64,000 nucleotides of DNA from NCBI GenBank assembly GCA_013399875.1, contig VXAZ01003471.1, positions 1,642,307 to 1,706,306 of the forward strand, given 5' to 3'. A program made the position numbers and the translations under genes. This document shows positions 35,801-48,000 of this stretch, one piece after another. The notes under the pieces are model-generated. The model ran no database searches. It saw nothing but the letters and a program-made list of their open reading frames with translations, and was not told where the DNA came from. The stretch is from Gymnorhina tibicen. Taxonomy: Eukaryota; Chordata; Aves; Passeriformes; Artamidae. Position 1 is the first letter of the stretch; every line of letters begins with the position of its first letter.

Positions 35801-38800
35801 ATAAAACCTATGCCAGCTGGAATCCTTTCTTTTTCTGGCTTTGGCATGAGAAGCAAGAGCAGGTATATGTTTGAAGAAAAACAAAGTAGGACATTTTCCA
35901 CCTTTAGTCACAGGATGTTAATTGAACTCTGGCAAATGTTTAAAGATATTCTCAAAATGTTCAAGAAAGAATTAAAACCAGTTGGGGCTGAGAAAAAGAA
36001 ACAATCCATCCTTCCTCCCCCCTCTTCTCTCCCCTCAAACATCTGTTCCAAACTTATACTCCAAAAACCACAGCGAAGAACAGTCATAATTAATGTTATT
36101 TTGGCTTTTTAGTTGTTAGGCCTGCATTCCGAGGTTAGAAATACAAAAATACAAGTTCAGGGCACTATTACTTTACTTAAGGACTCTCCTGATGCATGTA
36201 ACAGAGCAGTTTTTCTTTTCTCTTCTTTACCCCTTTTTATACAAAAAAGAGAAGAAAAAATAGAACCTGTACCAGGAAACAGTTCCATGTTGAAGATAAA
36301 GGATTACAATAAAAAGTACCTACATAAATGAACTACACTTTATGAAGCTATGAAAATACATTTGAGACATGTTTTATACATGCTTTACAGCTGTACAAAA
36401 GCTATCCAGCCACTTACAATGCAGGTCGTAAAACTTCTAATGCACACAGTCCCTACCCACCCTGACTGCCGTGCCTCTGCCTTCGCCGGCGTGCAAATCC
36501 GGCACGGATGCACCGAGCTACGGCCAGGCTCCCACCCAAGGCATTCCTACCACTGTCAGCCTGCACTGCACAAGGAGCGCTGCTGACTTCTGCAGGATCC
36601 AGCTGGGCAGGGATTGCCGAGATGCTCCTGGGCCTCCTTAGGCCCTCCTGTGTGAATGGGCTGCATCATGCATGTTACAAGCCACAGCTCAGTGCAGGGA
36701 GGACCACGGTATGGAGGAGCTGTGGAGGTGCAAGACAACTCGGTGCCTTTTCAGCAGCTTTGGCCTGAGGAAATTTCATGTTTATGAGGCCCAAGAGGGT
36801 TACAAACCCATGACCAGCAACAAGGGAGGCAATGGCTGGTTCTGCACCTCAATGGACTGAAGGGCAGGAGGATTTAATCTGTATGAAAATACACTGACCA
36901 CTTCTCTCTGCCTGCTTTTGAAGCTCTGACCATCTAGATTTAGAAACACCATTAGCATGATTTGAGAGCTAGCCCTAGACTCAGAATTACTAGTAAGGGT
37001 AAAATGGCTATTGACTACTGAGCAAGAATCAAGGCTTTTTTCATTCTAACTACACAAAAAATCTACAGGAAAGATCTGTTTTTTATTAATCCTACTTTGT
37101 GCTTCTCAGAAAGAAATGTGCCCGAGCATAAGAACACATAAGAATTCAGTGGGGAGTCATGTCTCCTCTCTCATTTTTAAAGACAAAGATTCTGATAAAA
37201 TAAAATGTGCACTGTGCCTGTTGTGCTGTCACAAACCTTTCTTTGAGGCTATCACTGTTTCAAACATATGTTACCAGGTGTGAGTTGTTTCAGGTGACAT
37301 ATCACTGGGCTGAAATCAAAGTACTTTTCAAATTGCTGTTTTCCATTGCTCCTTGGTGTCTTGTATCCTTTGACATTAGAGGCAGAAGTGCTCAGAAGTT
37401 GTGAATGGCACTGTCTGACTATACACGGAAAAACCTTACAAGAGGGAGCCTAAGCTAGCAAGGACAAAGCACCAACCTTCACCTTCAGCACGAATTAGCG
37501 TGGTGTCTTCCACCTGCCAGGCCACAAGCGCTAAAAAGACAAGAAGATCTTGTGGTTTTAGGGGTCAGCAAATGTGTCATGGTTTTTAGCTCACTTGGAA
37601 ATACTCAAAAGCTACAAAGAACCCTGTTTTTCCTAAAATGTTACATAATTTTGAGGATCTTGTACTGGCAAACATCGATTCATGATAGACCATTTCCTCT
37701 GTGAAACAAACCTCTGGGTTATAAGTCATTGAGTGAGAAGTGGTATGCTAGTCCTTGCTTTTTATTACTTCTGATTTGCTTTGGCCATAATGCAAGGAAA
37801 ACGCAAACATTTGCTTAAGTTTCATCATCTTCAGCACACTGAAGTGCTGCCTAAATGAGCCTGCTTTTTTTCTGCTAAACCATAACACCACTGTCAGTGT
37901 GCAGACACAGAGCAATTTTTTCAGTCCTGGAGGTACTACAGTGGTACAGATAAATCCCATTTAATGTCACAGTATAATATATATATTTATATGTACATGT
38001 GTAAGTATATATGTGCATATATATATACATATACACACAAAATTTAAATAAACACCTAAAAGCTCCATGTGGCCACTACTGTTTCTAACTTTGAGAAAAA
38101 CATTTGTGTTTTCAGTTAGGAATTTTCAAGATAATTAGCAGATTACTTACAAAGCTAAATAGCAAATAAATAAATAAAAATCCTTCCACCAATTGGCCCT
38201 TGCAGTATAAACACACAAACATGAATGCCATCATTGTTACCCAGAACCGCTGAAGTAACTTTTTGACTGTCACACTATTCGTATGTTAAACCAGTTATGC
38301 CACAAGCTGTGAAAGGCAGGCATAACGTGCTTTCTACAAAATACGTATTTTTTACACATTTGGAGGAAGAAATGGGTCTGCGTGTAACGGGTGTGCTTGT
38401 ACACAAAAATCCCTATCCTATTACAAATTAACACAGAGATAATCTTTACTTTTAAGCTTATTGTACATTTTTCGTTCTTGACCCTGTTAAAAATGGTTTG
38501 CCAGTGTAGACTACTACGATGGGGATTATAAAACAGTTCCTGTGCTTGGAAGTACTTTAAATCTACAAGCCATGTTTCTATTGCTGCTTTGTAGCTCAAA
38601 CCCCAAAACTAGTGATGATTTTATGAGTTGCTATAGTCTAGACAACTCGGTTACTTTTCAATTAAATTGTTCCTTGGGGAGAGTACTGTGAAAATTCTCA
38701 TACAATTAATTACAGGTATGTGCAATTAAAATACAATTCTACAGCACAGTAGCTTTACAATTGCTGGTGCAATTTATGTCTGTATCAAACAGGAATGCTG

Positions 38801-41800
38801 TGAAGGGGCTGGGAAGACGAAGTACAACATGCAGGAGATTACATGTAAAGCTACCTGTAGTGAACGAGAGGAAATAAAAGGTAGTGTTAAATTTTTGTGT
38901 GCCTCCTCCTCTGGTAAGATTCAAAATTCTACTAGAAAGCACAAAATCTGACAACTGAGTTAATCTTCCCAGAAGATATTTTTATAGCAAACTGGGCTCA
39001 ACACATTTTTACTGTCAAGTTAAAGAGCCAATCAGAAATTTAACAGAATTATAATGGAAATGCACCCATAAAGCAGGAAAATGAAGAAAAACAGAAAATG
39101 CAGCAAAAAGCTGAGAGGAATCATAATTTTAAAAAATCAACATGTATTTCCCCTCACAGCAGAGCCCTATTTTTCCTTATCAGTTATCTTCATATTAGCC
39201 TTACTTTCCTCTATATACACTTAAAAATGCCCTTTTAACTTTAAAAGCAATTTAAATGGTTAGAAGCACCACTTTCAAATAATATCATTTTGTGAATGCA
39301 GTATAGGCCTTTTTGTACTTAGGTTATAAGTTAGTTTAGGATGGAGTTAAACAAAGGACTAAGCAGGGGAGGTTATCATAGTACGTGTCTTTATGAAAAC
39401 TGTAGAAAAGATTAGTTCAGAAGAATCTCCGTAGTTTTGCTCCATCTTCACAAGTTTACAGGATCAGTGGGAATACCAAATCTCTGAAAAATTAAGGCAC
39501 TCATGGGTCATTTCAGCTTGTCTTGCACAGCCCTGCAGAAGTACTTTGGAATCTGTACCCCAAAGCTACAGGACTATGAAAGAACTGTGGTCACGGACTT
39601 GCATCCCTGTACTCCTTGCAGCCTTAACCAACACTCCTCATTCACCTGGCCCATGTGCACTGAGAGAGGTGGACTTTGAGGGGTCCCAAACACACTGTAA
39701 AACAAACCAGATCACTTCTGTAAGGCAAACAGGGCTGGGGTTTGTGAGTCCTTATGTATTGGGTGTGGCTGAGGTAAAGCTCACAGCCCTTATGGTGCTG
39801 TGCGTTGCACTGGGAGCCGGACGGGTGTTGATAACAGAGCAGTGTTTTGGCTACGGCCGAGCAGCGCTGTCCCTCTGACATTCCTTCCCCCAGCAAAGGG
39901 GATGGGAGCGGGCGAGATCCTGGGAGGGGACACAAGCAGGCCAGCTGACCCAAATCAGCCGAAGGGATATGACATCAGCTCAGATATATANGTCAGCCGA
40001 AGGGATATTCCACACCATATGACATCAGCTCAGATATATAATCTGGGGAAGAGAGGAGGAACCGATACGTGTCCTGAAGCCCTGCTTCCCAGGAAGCGTC
40101 CGAACANTGATACGCGTGCTGAAGCCCTGCTTCCCAGGAAGCGTCCGAACATCGCTGCTGATGGGAAGTAGAGACTGATTTCTCTTTTTTAGCTCTTGCG
40201 CGTGCAGATCTCTGCTTGTTTCTTTCTTTTTGCTGTAATAAAACTGCCTTATCTCATCCTGCTGGTTTTTTCCTCCATCTTATTCTCTCCCCTGTCCCAG
40301 TGGGAAAGGGAGTGATAGAGCAACTGAGCGCGCACCTGGCACCCAGCCAGGGTCAGCCCACAACACCTTACGACTCCGGTTTTGCCTCGGAGATAAAAAA
40401 AGACACCAGCGTCTCCCTTGTAAGAGGCACAGCCATCAAAGTGGCCCAACTCCCATCCTTCCTTCTTTTAGGGTCCAGCCAAACTGCAGAGCATGTACCC
40501 AGGTAACCACACAGCTAGAGGTCAAAAAACGTGCAGGTTTAACCAAGTTAATGTTCTTGGTCTTCAGGATAATTTCAAGCTGTTTGATGTGGAGCTACAA
40601 GTTAGTCCAAGACATGATAACACTGTTGCTGTGCCTGCAATATGGAGTTATCTCTGCTCCGCAGATCCTTCCAGTCTCAGTATGTTCTGGGAATGTAATT
40701 CTTTTGGTTTGGTTTAGTCACTGAGTAACCAGTTTAATACATAGTCTTGTCTCTGTAAGGAAGCCAGGCAGTCACCTGACAGCTGACAACTACTAGGGAA
40801 AAAAAAAATCCATTTCTGAAGCACTTAGCCAAGCACAGTGCTGAGCACTTGAACATTTTTCACTCGATTACTGAAGAAGGAGCTGAATATGTACAAGTTT
40901 AAAGCCCGGCTCCCTAAAATGGGATGTGACATCTAGCTCTGAAGAAAACATCTTTTAGCTGTGGGAACAAATCCCACCTGTTGTAAGAAAACTCCTGTAG
41001 GAAATAATTGCACTTTTACTTACTGTTTTTCATCGTTACTAGAAACCTTCTATTATAGCTTTATTCCTTAAGGCAGAGACTAGAAATTACCATAGATTTC
41101 TCTTATTATTCATGCTTAGTCACGACCTCAGCCAAAAGCTCACGTTAAAATCTCATAGCATGTCTAAGCACACACATGTACTATAGTTAAGTCATACATT
41201 GATCAACTGTTTTGCACAGTGTCATTCATTATGTGTTTCATTATTTTTTACCAGAACACCCATAAAGCTCTGTTAGAATAGGTGGCTCAGACTGCTAAAT
41301 GCTGGGCAGTTATATGTACATATTAGTTAGTGTGCAGGATTAATATAGGGCCCCAAACCTGCAATTAGATGGAACCATTTTGGCTCCAATAAAGAAAGTT
41401 CTCTTCCATCATCTACACAGAAATGTGAAATCCCAGCACCAGTGAAGCACCTCAGAAGGAGATATTGTCAGAGACCACAATTTGGTTTCCACAAATACTT
41501 TAACATAGATTTTATCATACCTTGCAGGCCTGATATATCAAATGTATTCAAACATTTGTTATTCTGGAGAACTGAATTTGGTCTTCATTTTGCAGAGTAT
41601 GGCTTACTTATTTGCCCATAGTGTTTATCCAAGAGTGAGTCCATATATCTAATCTTTAATAAAAATACAGCATAAAAGTTCTTCAGTTTCTGAGCAGGCA
41701 ATTAAACAAGTAGAAAGTTCTGAACAAGTAATGAGATGGTTCCTCAGACATCTGAAAGTGTGTTTTTTCAAGCTGCAATAGAACTTGTTTGATTCATGCT

Positions 41801-44800
41801 TTACTGTGCTGGACACCCCGTAAGTCAAACTCACAACAATGTAACACTCTCAGCCGACTTCTCAACAACAATTTAATACAAGAGCCCTGGGATTTGATTT
41901 CATATTTCTACTTTTCATTATTTTTTCAATAACATCTGCATGATACTACACTACTTTAACATAAAGTGTAATAATTAAATTTAAGCATTTACAGTATGCT
42001 AACACAGGTGAAGAATTTGTGAAGTGAATGGCTGAAGCTGGGTTTTTGTGACTACATAAATTCTTGAGCTTGCAACTCTGCAAGTGCCGAATACTTCGTT
42101 CCAGTCTGACAACGCACTTGTTATGTGCTCAAAGTCAGGCAGCGTTTACTTCCTTGGTATTAGGTGCTAAACATTAATCATGTGCTTAAAGCGCACGTGA
42201 CCTGAATTTGTAGCACGATTTTCAAAATGCCATCAACGTGTACTTGTCTCCACTTGCTTGTCCTCCCAGGTCTAATTTCAAGCTCCCTTGAGATCTTAAT
42301 CACGGAATATTTTGCAGTGCATTTCCCTTAAAAAAAACCAAGCCCACCACAAAAGAGCAGCATCTCTCTTGCTGTAGCAATATTGAGTAAATCTGCATCG
42401 CCCGAAGAGAAAGCTGTTGCAGATTATCAACTGAATAGCAGATTTAATGGTTCATAGTCTACTCTGATTCAGCCTAACATGGAGTTCAGAAATGCCACCT
42501 GCTGACAGCAGCCGAACAGATTCTGCTATAAATAGCAGTTCTGCAACAAATTCAGCTGAATTTGGCAACCTATTAATAGCATATCCATCAACACAAAGAG
42601 CTTTGAGCACCTAACTCCTCCTCCTCTAAGTCTTCAATTAATTCATGGGGGGAACACCCCTGTTATTTCACATTTCTGCTGTTCACTCTAAACTCACAAA
42701 GTAGTTCAGCTGAGCAGATCTCTTTTTCTTGCTGGATTCTGTTTAATGTGCTGTTACAGCACTCTGTGCAACAGCTGTCTGTGCCATTTGATTACTTCAT
42801 TGTTGAAAGCCTGACATATGGAAACTCTACTGAAATGTTAGCTGCTTTGATACCTATGAAGAGGAATGAGCTTTTACATTACAACAATGCATTTTTTAAA
42901 CAACTTAAAGTAAAAAAAAATTAAGCACACATTTAGAATCTAAACCATATTAGTTTCCAGCATGCCTGTTACTCTATTTCAGTGCCCACTTCCAAAGGCT
43001 GGTTACTATTGTGGTTTTGGTTGCTATTACCAGCAAACAATGGGTGGTTTTCTTTCAGCTTTTGCATTCTTGGAAAAGAAAAGGGAACAGATTCAAGAGG
43101 AGGCCCGTGGGATTCCTTCATGAGTTATCCATGAAGGCAAATGCTGTACAGCAGAATTACAGGAATGATCTCTCATGTCATCGAGATAACAGTACACGAG
43201 ATAACAAGGTTTACTGGGGAAAGTCACTAACTGCCATACAGTATTCCACTTCTCAAAATCAAAGCTTTCACAGCAGACAGGTCCTTAGTGGACCAGAAGA
43301 AAGGTGGATCCTTACGGATCAATTTCTGAGTCCCAACTGCCTTTGGCAGGTAGAGAAAGGAGCTCCTTCGTTGTAATATGCAGACTTTCCTCCCCTGTAA
43401 ATTAGTCACCTATAGAGGGAACAATGATGCTCTAAATTATTTCATCAGCAGCAAGAACTCTTGTTAACACAGAAGCAAGCTGTCATTTTTGGTCACTGTT
43501 TTGCCAGTAGCAGCATTTGAATCCTGAACAAAATCCATCTGAATCAGAGAAGAGATTAATAGTCTGAGTTGTTAGGGTCTATAAATTTTATTGAGTAAAA
43601 ATTTATGTGTACCTTTTAGGAAATACTCAGTCTTAGAAGATATTCCCTAATAATGTAAATGGGACATGATTCTCTTTAATTTAGTTATCTAAACCTGAAT
43701 CAAACACAAATATATTTAAAATTATTGCAAATATTTAAGAGTGCAATCACTCTAGGTATAAAAAGTACTCTTAACTACACCAGGCTCTGAAAAAAAGACA
43801 CTAGGGGAAGACTGATTTTTTTCCTTTTGATTGAAAATTAATTGAATTTCACTTTCTGTTACAGAATGACATATTATATTAAGTCATGTTTCACCACTAG
43901 TATGATTTATTAGACAAAAATTGGCCCATTTCACATAGTGTGTTCTAACTGACTGAAATAGTGCAGCTTTAGGATTACTGACAAAGCTACAAAGCGATCT
44001 CGATTTCAGTTTTAGAATATGCTCTATATATCTACAAAACTACTCATTTACTGTAAATCTACTAAAGCATCATTCAGATAGCATCCTCAGATAGTAAATG
44101 TAACAATTTCTACATCAACAGCAATAATTTTATAGCCTCAGTCATATTTTTTTCAAGTCTTATAGCATTACTTTGCTGAATTTTCAGGCATATTCGAATA
44201 TCACTGTTTAGATCCTAAGATTTCTTAAACGTTAAGGCAAATCCTACAAAGTATTTTTTTACTACAGATTAAAATGATTTATTACTTTCAAGTTTCAACC
44301 AGAAAGAAGAAAAAAATTTTTTGACAAGTTAGGTATTTTCTGTGGGTAGAAAACAGGGTCACTTTCATAAATACTGAGACTGGACTGGTGGAAATTTCAA
44401 GGAAGTCTGACATATTTATGAAAGGCAGAAACTTTCAAATGCAATCAATCAAAAATGACTGAAACAAATATGACTCCCCAGAAAGGCATTTATCCTAATT
44501 AATAAGACAAACCAATAGTTAGTCACCTACTCAAATGACAGCTGTAAATCAAAATGAAACCTGCCAATTCTCTCATAGGGTCAGCCTATGACCACCCAAG
44601 AAAACTGCACACTTTCATCTCCTTCCCAAGTGGAAGGACTGAGAAACAGCCACAGCTGTTCCAGGCAACCACAGCATCCTCAACACTTCGTGTCAGGACT
44701 GGCTGCCATCCACTGCCCCAAATGATCAGGCAGTAAATAGGTCTATAAACCTATTAAAACAGCATAAATGTTATAACTTGTAATCTATTAAAATTAAAAA

Positions 44801-44918
44801 AACAACAGGAAACGATGTCTGAGAGCCAGCTTCTTCAGAGCAAAATGTAATGCTAATTATGAGGTTTTTCAAGTACTCCACTTTTTCTTTTTTTCCTTTT
44901 TTTTTTTTTTTTTGTTTT

Positions 44919-44954
<36 letters not shown>

Positions 44955-44959
44955 GTTTT

Positions 44960-44995
<36 letters not shown>

Positions 44996-45000
44996 GTTTT

Positions 45001-45036
<36 letters not shown>

Positions 45037-48000
45037 GTTGTTGTTGTTTTTTTGGTTTTTTGTGCAGGGGAAGGTGGAGGGGCACAAGACTTCGGGCTGA
45101 ACTACTAAAAAGCCAGTTGGTGGTATTAAAGTCTTGCTTTAGGGTTTATAAGAAGGCCAAAAATTCACTCCAGGCTGAAATTTACTATTCCAAGCCTGGA
45201 ATAGTTTAAAAAAAAAAAAAAAAGCAAGAAATATAGAAGAAAATAATAAACAAACACAAAACAGTGGTTTCAGATGATTTTTGGCATCTCTTCAATGCAG
45301 AAGTGGCTTTTTTTTTCCTTTTTTTTAGTCTGAGATTCATTACTATGAATTACTTTTCTAACTAAAATTGGGAACAGCTTATTTTATTAATTAATTCCAG
45401 TAAGTGACTATCACTGAATCTCTTTTAAAGTTTTGCAGTATGTAGAGATATCATAGTTTTCAAAGGAATGTCAATGCTCTGACTTACACTCAAAAGCCAG
45501 GAAGTCAGGGGTGGAAATTTCATCTGTGAGCCACACAGATGTATGAAAACATTAAAAAAATTAACAACGTATGTTAAGGATGCAATGCCAGCCCCATTTT
45601 TATCCATAACTAGACTTCATTAGTTTTGTGGGTTTAAAATTGACATTAAAAAAAAAAAAGCAGCATAAGTTTTTGTGACTTAATTGACTGCTCCTTAAAT
45701 AAAGAGATATTTCAGTGTTTGCACACTGTTAACATCTTTCCAAAATAAGCTGTGTGCTGGTGCTACTTTGCTCTATTTCCCTATCACCCTAAGGAGCCTT
45801 TATTCCTGATGGAAGCCATTTCTTTTGCTAAATCCTGCCTGTGAACTGTAACAAGACCATTTAAGCCCTACTAAACAAAGTCTCCCGGGAGACACTATTT
45901 AAAAAAAAAAAAATGGAGCAAATTTTTAAAGTGAACTTTCTGCAATCATTAGAGGGTGCAGGTCTTAAGAAGAAGAAAAAACTTGTTATAGGAGAGGGAA
46001 CAAAAAGCCAAATGTAAGCAGAGACCATATGCCAGCCACCCTGAGGGAACAGAGGGGAGGTATAGAAAATTAACTACTGCATTTCTACTTCCCACCAAAA
46101 CCACAAACGGGCCATTTCAGGGGACTAACACATACAGAGTCTGAGGATAAATACATGTCTACCTCATTACCTGAGAAGAGCCTTAAAGAGCACACTACTT
46201 TGCGGAATATTTCTGCTTCTCTATGAATAATCTCATTTAGCAAGAAGGAGGAGGGGCTTACACGTGCACACGCAACATTCACAGCATCGATGTGTGTCAG
46301 GCTGGAAGCTGCTCAGCTCTGTCTGAGAACGAGGCCCCATAGGCTTCTGGCACAGATTTTTACTGTAAAACTTAACAAACATTCTCTGCAGCCAAAACAC
46401 CTTGAACCGCTTCTTATCAGGTTTCACAAGCTAAGTGGGTTTGAGTCTCGTCAATACATAGATGAGAGATCATTATATGAAATTGCACTTTGCTGGAAAT
46501 TTATAGCAGTAGCTTAAAACCATCAGGAAGCGGTGAGACATCACTGTGAGGACATGCACACACGTGACTGGGATCCAGGCAGCCCCTGGCTTCACCCAAG
46601 GCAAGACTAACACACCTGGGAAAGCCAAGATGAGCAGCATACCAAAAGGGAGGACAGTACATGGAAAAGGGGACTCAAAAGATTAGTGTGGTTTTCGCTT
46701 TCTACATTGAACAAGAATGAGAAAAAGCCACATGTGACAGACACTCTCTGCTGAGGAACGTGTATTTGTATGCCACCTCACCAGCCTGTAGGACACGATT
46801 CCTCTCTGGCATCTGAAGTGGCACCACCTTGTGCAGTGACAGTAATGCCAGGCACACTGCTGAGCCCTCACAAACTATCCAACAACTGAGACAGGAGATA
46901 ATAAAAGGGAAACAGCCATTCTGAAAATTTCATGAACCGAGTTGGGTCAAATCAATCCCATTTTATTTTTGACACAGTATAGGTCTAAAGGAGGATGAGG
47001 ACAAGGATTATATTTGGATTATAACAAATAAAGGACATAAGGCAACCTGAGGGAAAACAGCCTCTTGGTTTTCTCAAGCTACCACAACATACACCTTTAC
47101 CTGCATTCAAAGACGAATTAACAAGAGTTTTCTCGGAGTACAAATCAAACAGGACTGCATGGAAGGAATACAGCAATACTGTTCATTCTCACTGGATGCA
47201 GTGGAGGGTATGCCTGTAGGGCTTGAAAGCTGTGCATGCACTGTGAGGCTGAAATGTAGGACAATTTACATACTCTAAATTGTTTCCCTGAAACAGATCT
47301 TGCCTAACTACCCTTGGTTACATCACCTTGCTAGTCAGCTGCCATATATACTGCACTTGAGGGAAAAAGATTTGCATTGGCCAATAAAAGACATGTGAGC
47401 TGCATATCTAAAATGGGTCTGCAACCCCTACTGGGATGCCTCTCCAGGCAGTGCACCCACAGAAAGAGAAACTCATGCCGTGGCATGACTCTGAGCAACT
47501 CACCTAAGTTAGAAAAAATCCTGCACCAAGTAAACACTGGGAAAAAACCTGTACTTATCAGAAAAATCTCAATGCTTACTTTAGGTCCACAAAAACTTTT
47601 AAGATGAGAAAAATGGAAATTCTGGGCTGAGGCTGCTGAAATGCAATGCAGTTAGTAGTAAATTTTTAAAGAAGTCTTACAGAAAGAATGTATGTTTTTT
47701 GCTACTAGGATGTTACAAACCCTAGCTTTGGAACAGGGGTCCAAAAGGGAACTTGGAACAGAGGGTGCAGAAAGTGGAAGCCAGTATTATTTATAACTTG
47801 GCAGGCAGGACTTGCAGAATGCAGCCATAACAAGCTGATTCTCTTAACTGCAGGTAAAACAACATTCTGACTAACTTAAAAAGTTTGGAAAATATATAAA
47901 TAATAAAAGTATTTTGGTAGACAGATTTCTTTTTTTTCTTTAGTATTTGATGGAACATGTTTCAAAGAGTACATAACTAGCCAATACTCCCGACAGATGT

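Noticed and set aside
44771..45209. Poly-Lys and poly-Phe open frames
   Set aside because: Pure composition effect of the 41-bp T-rich repeat.
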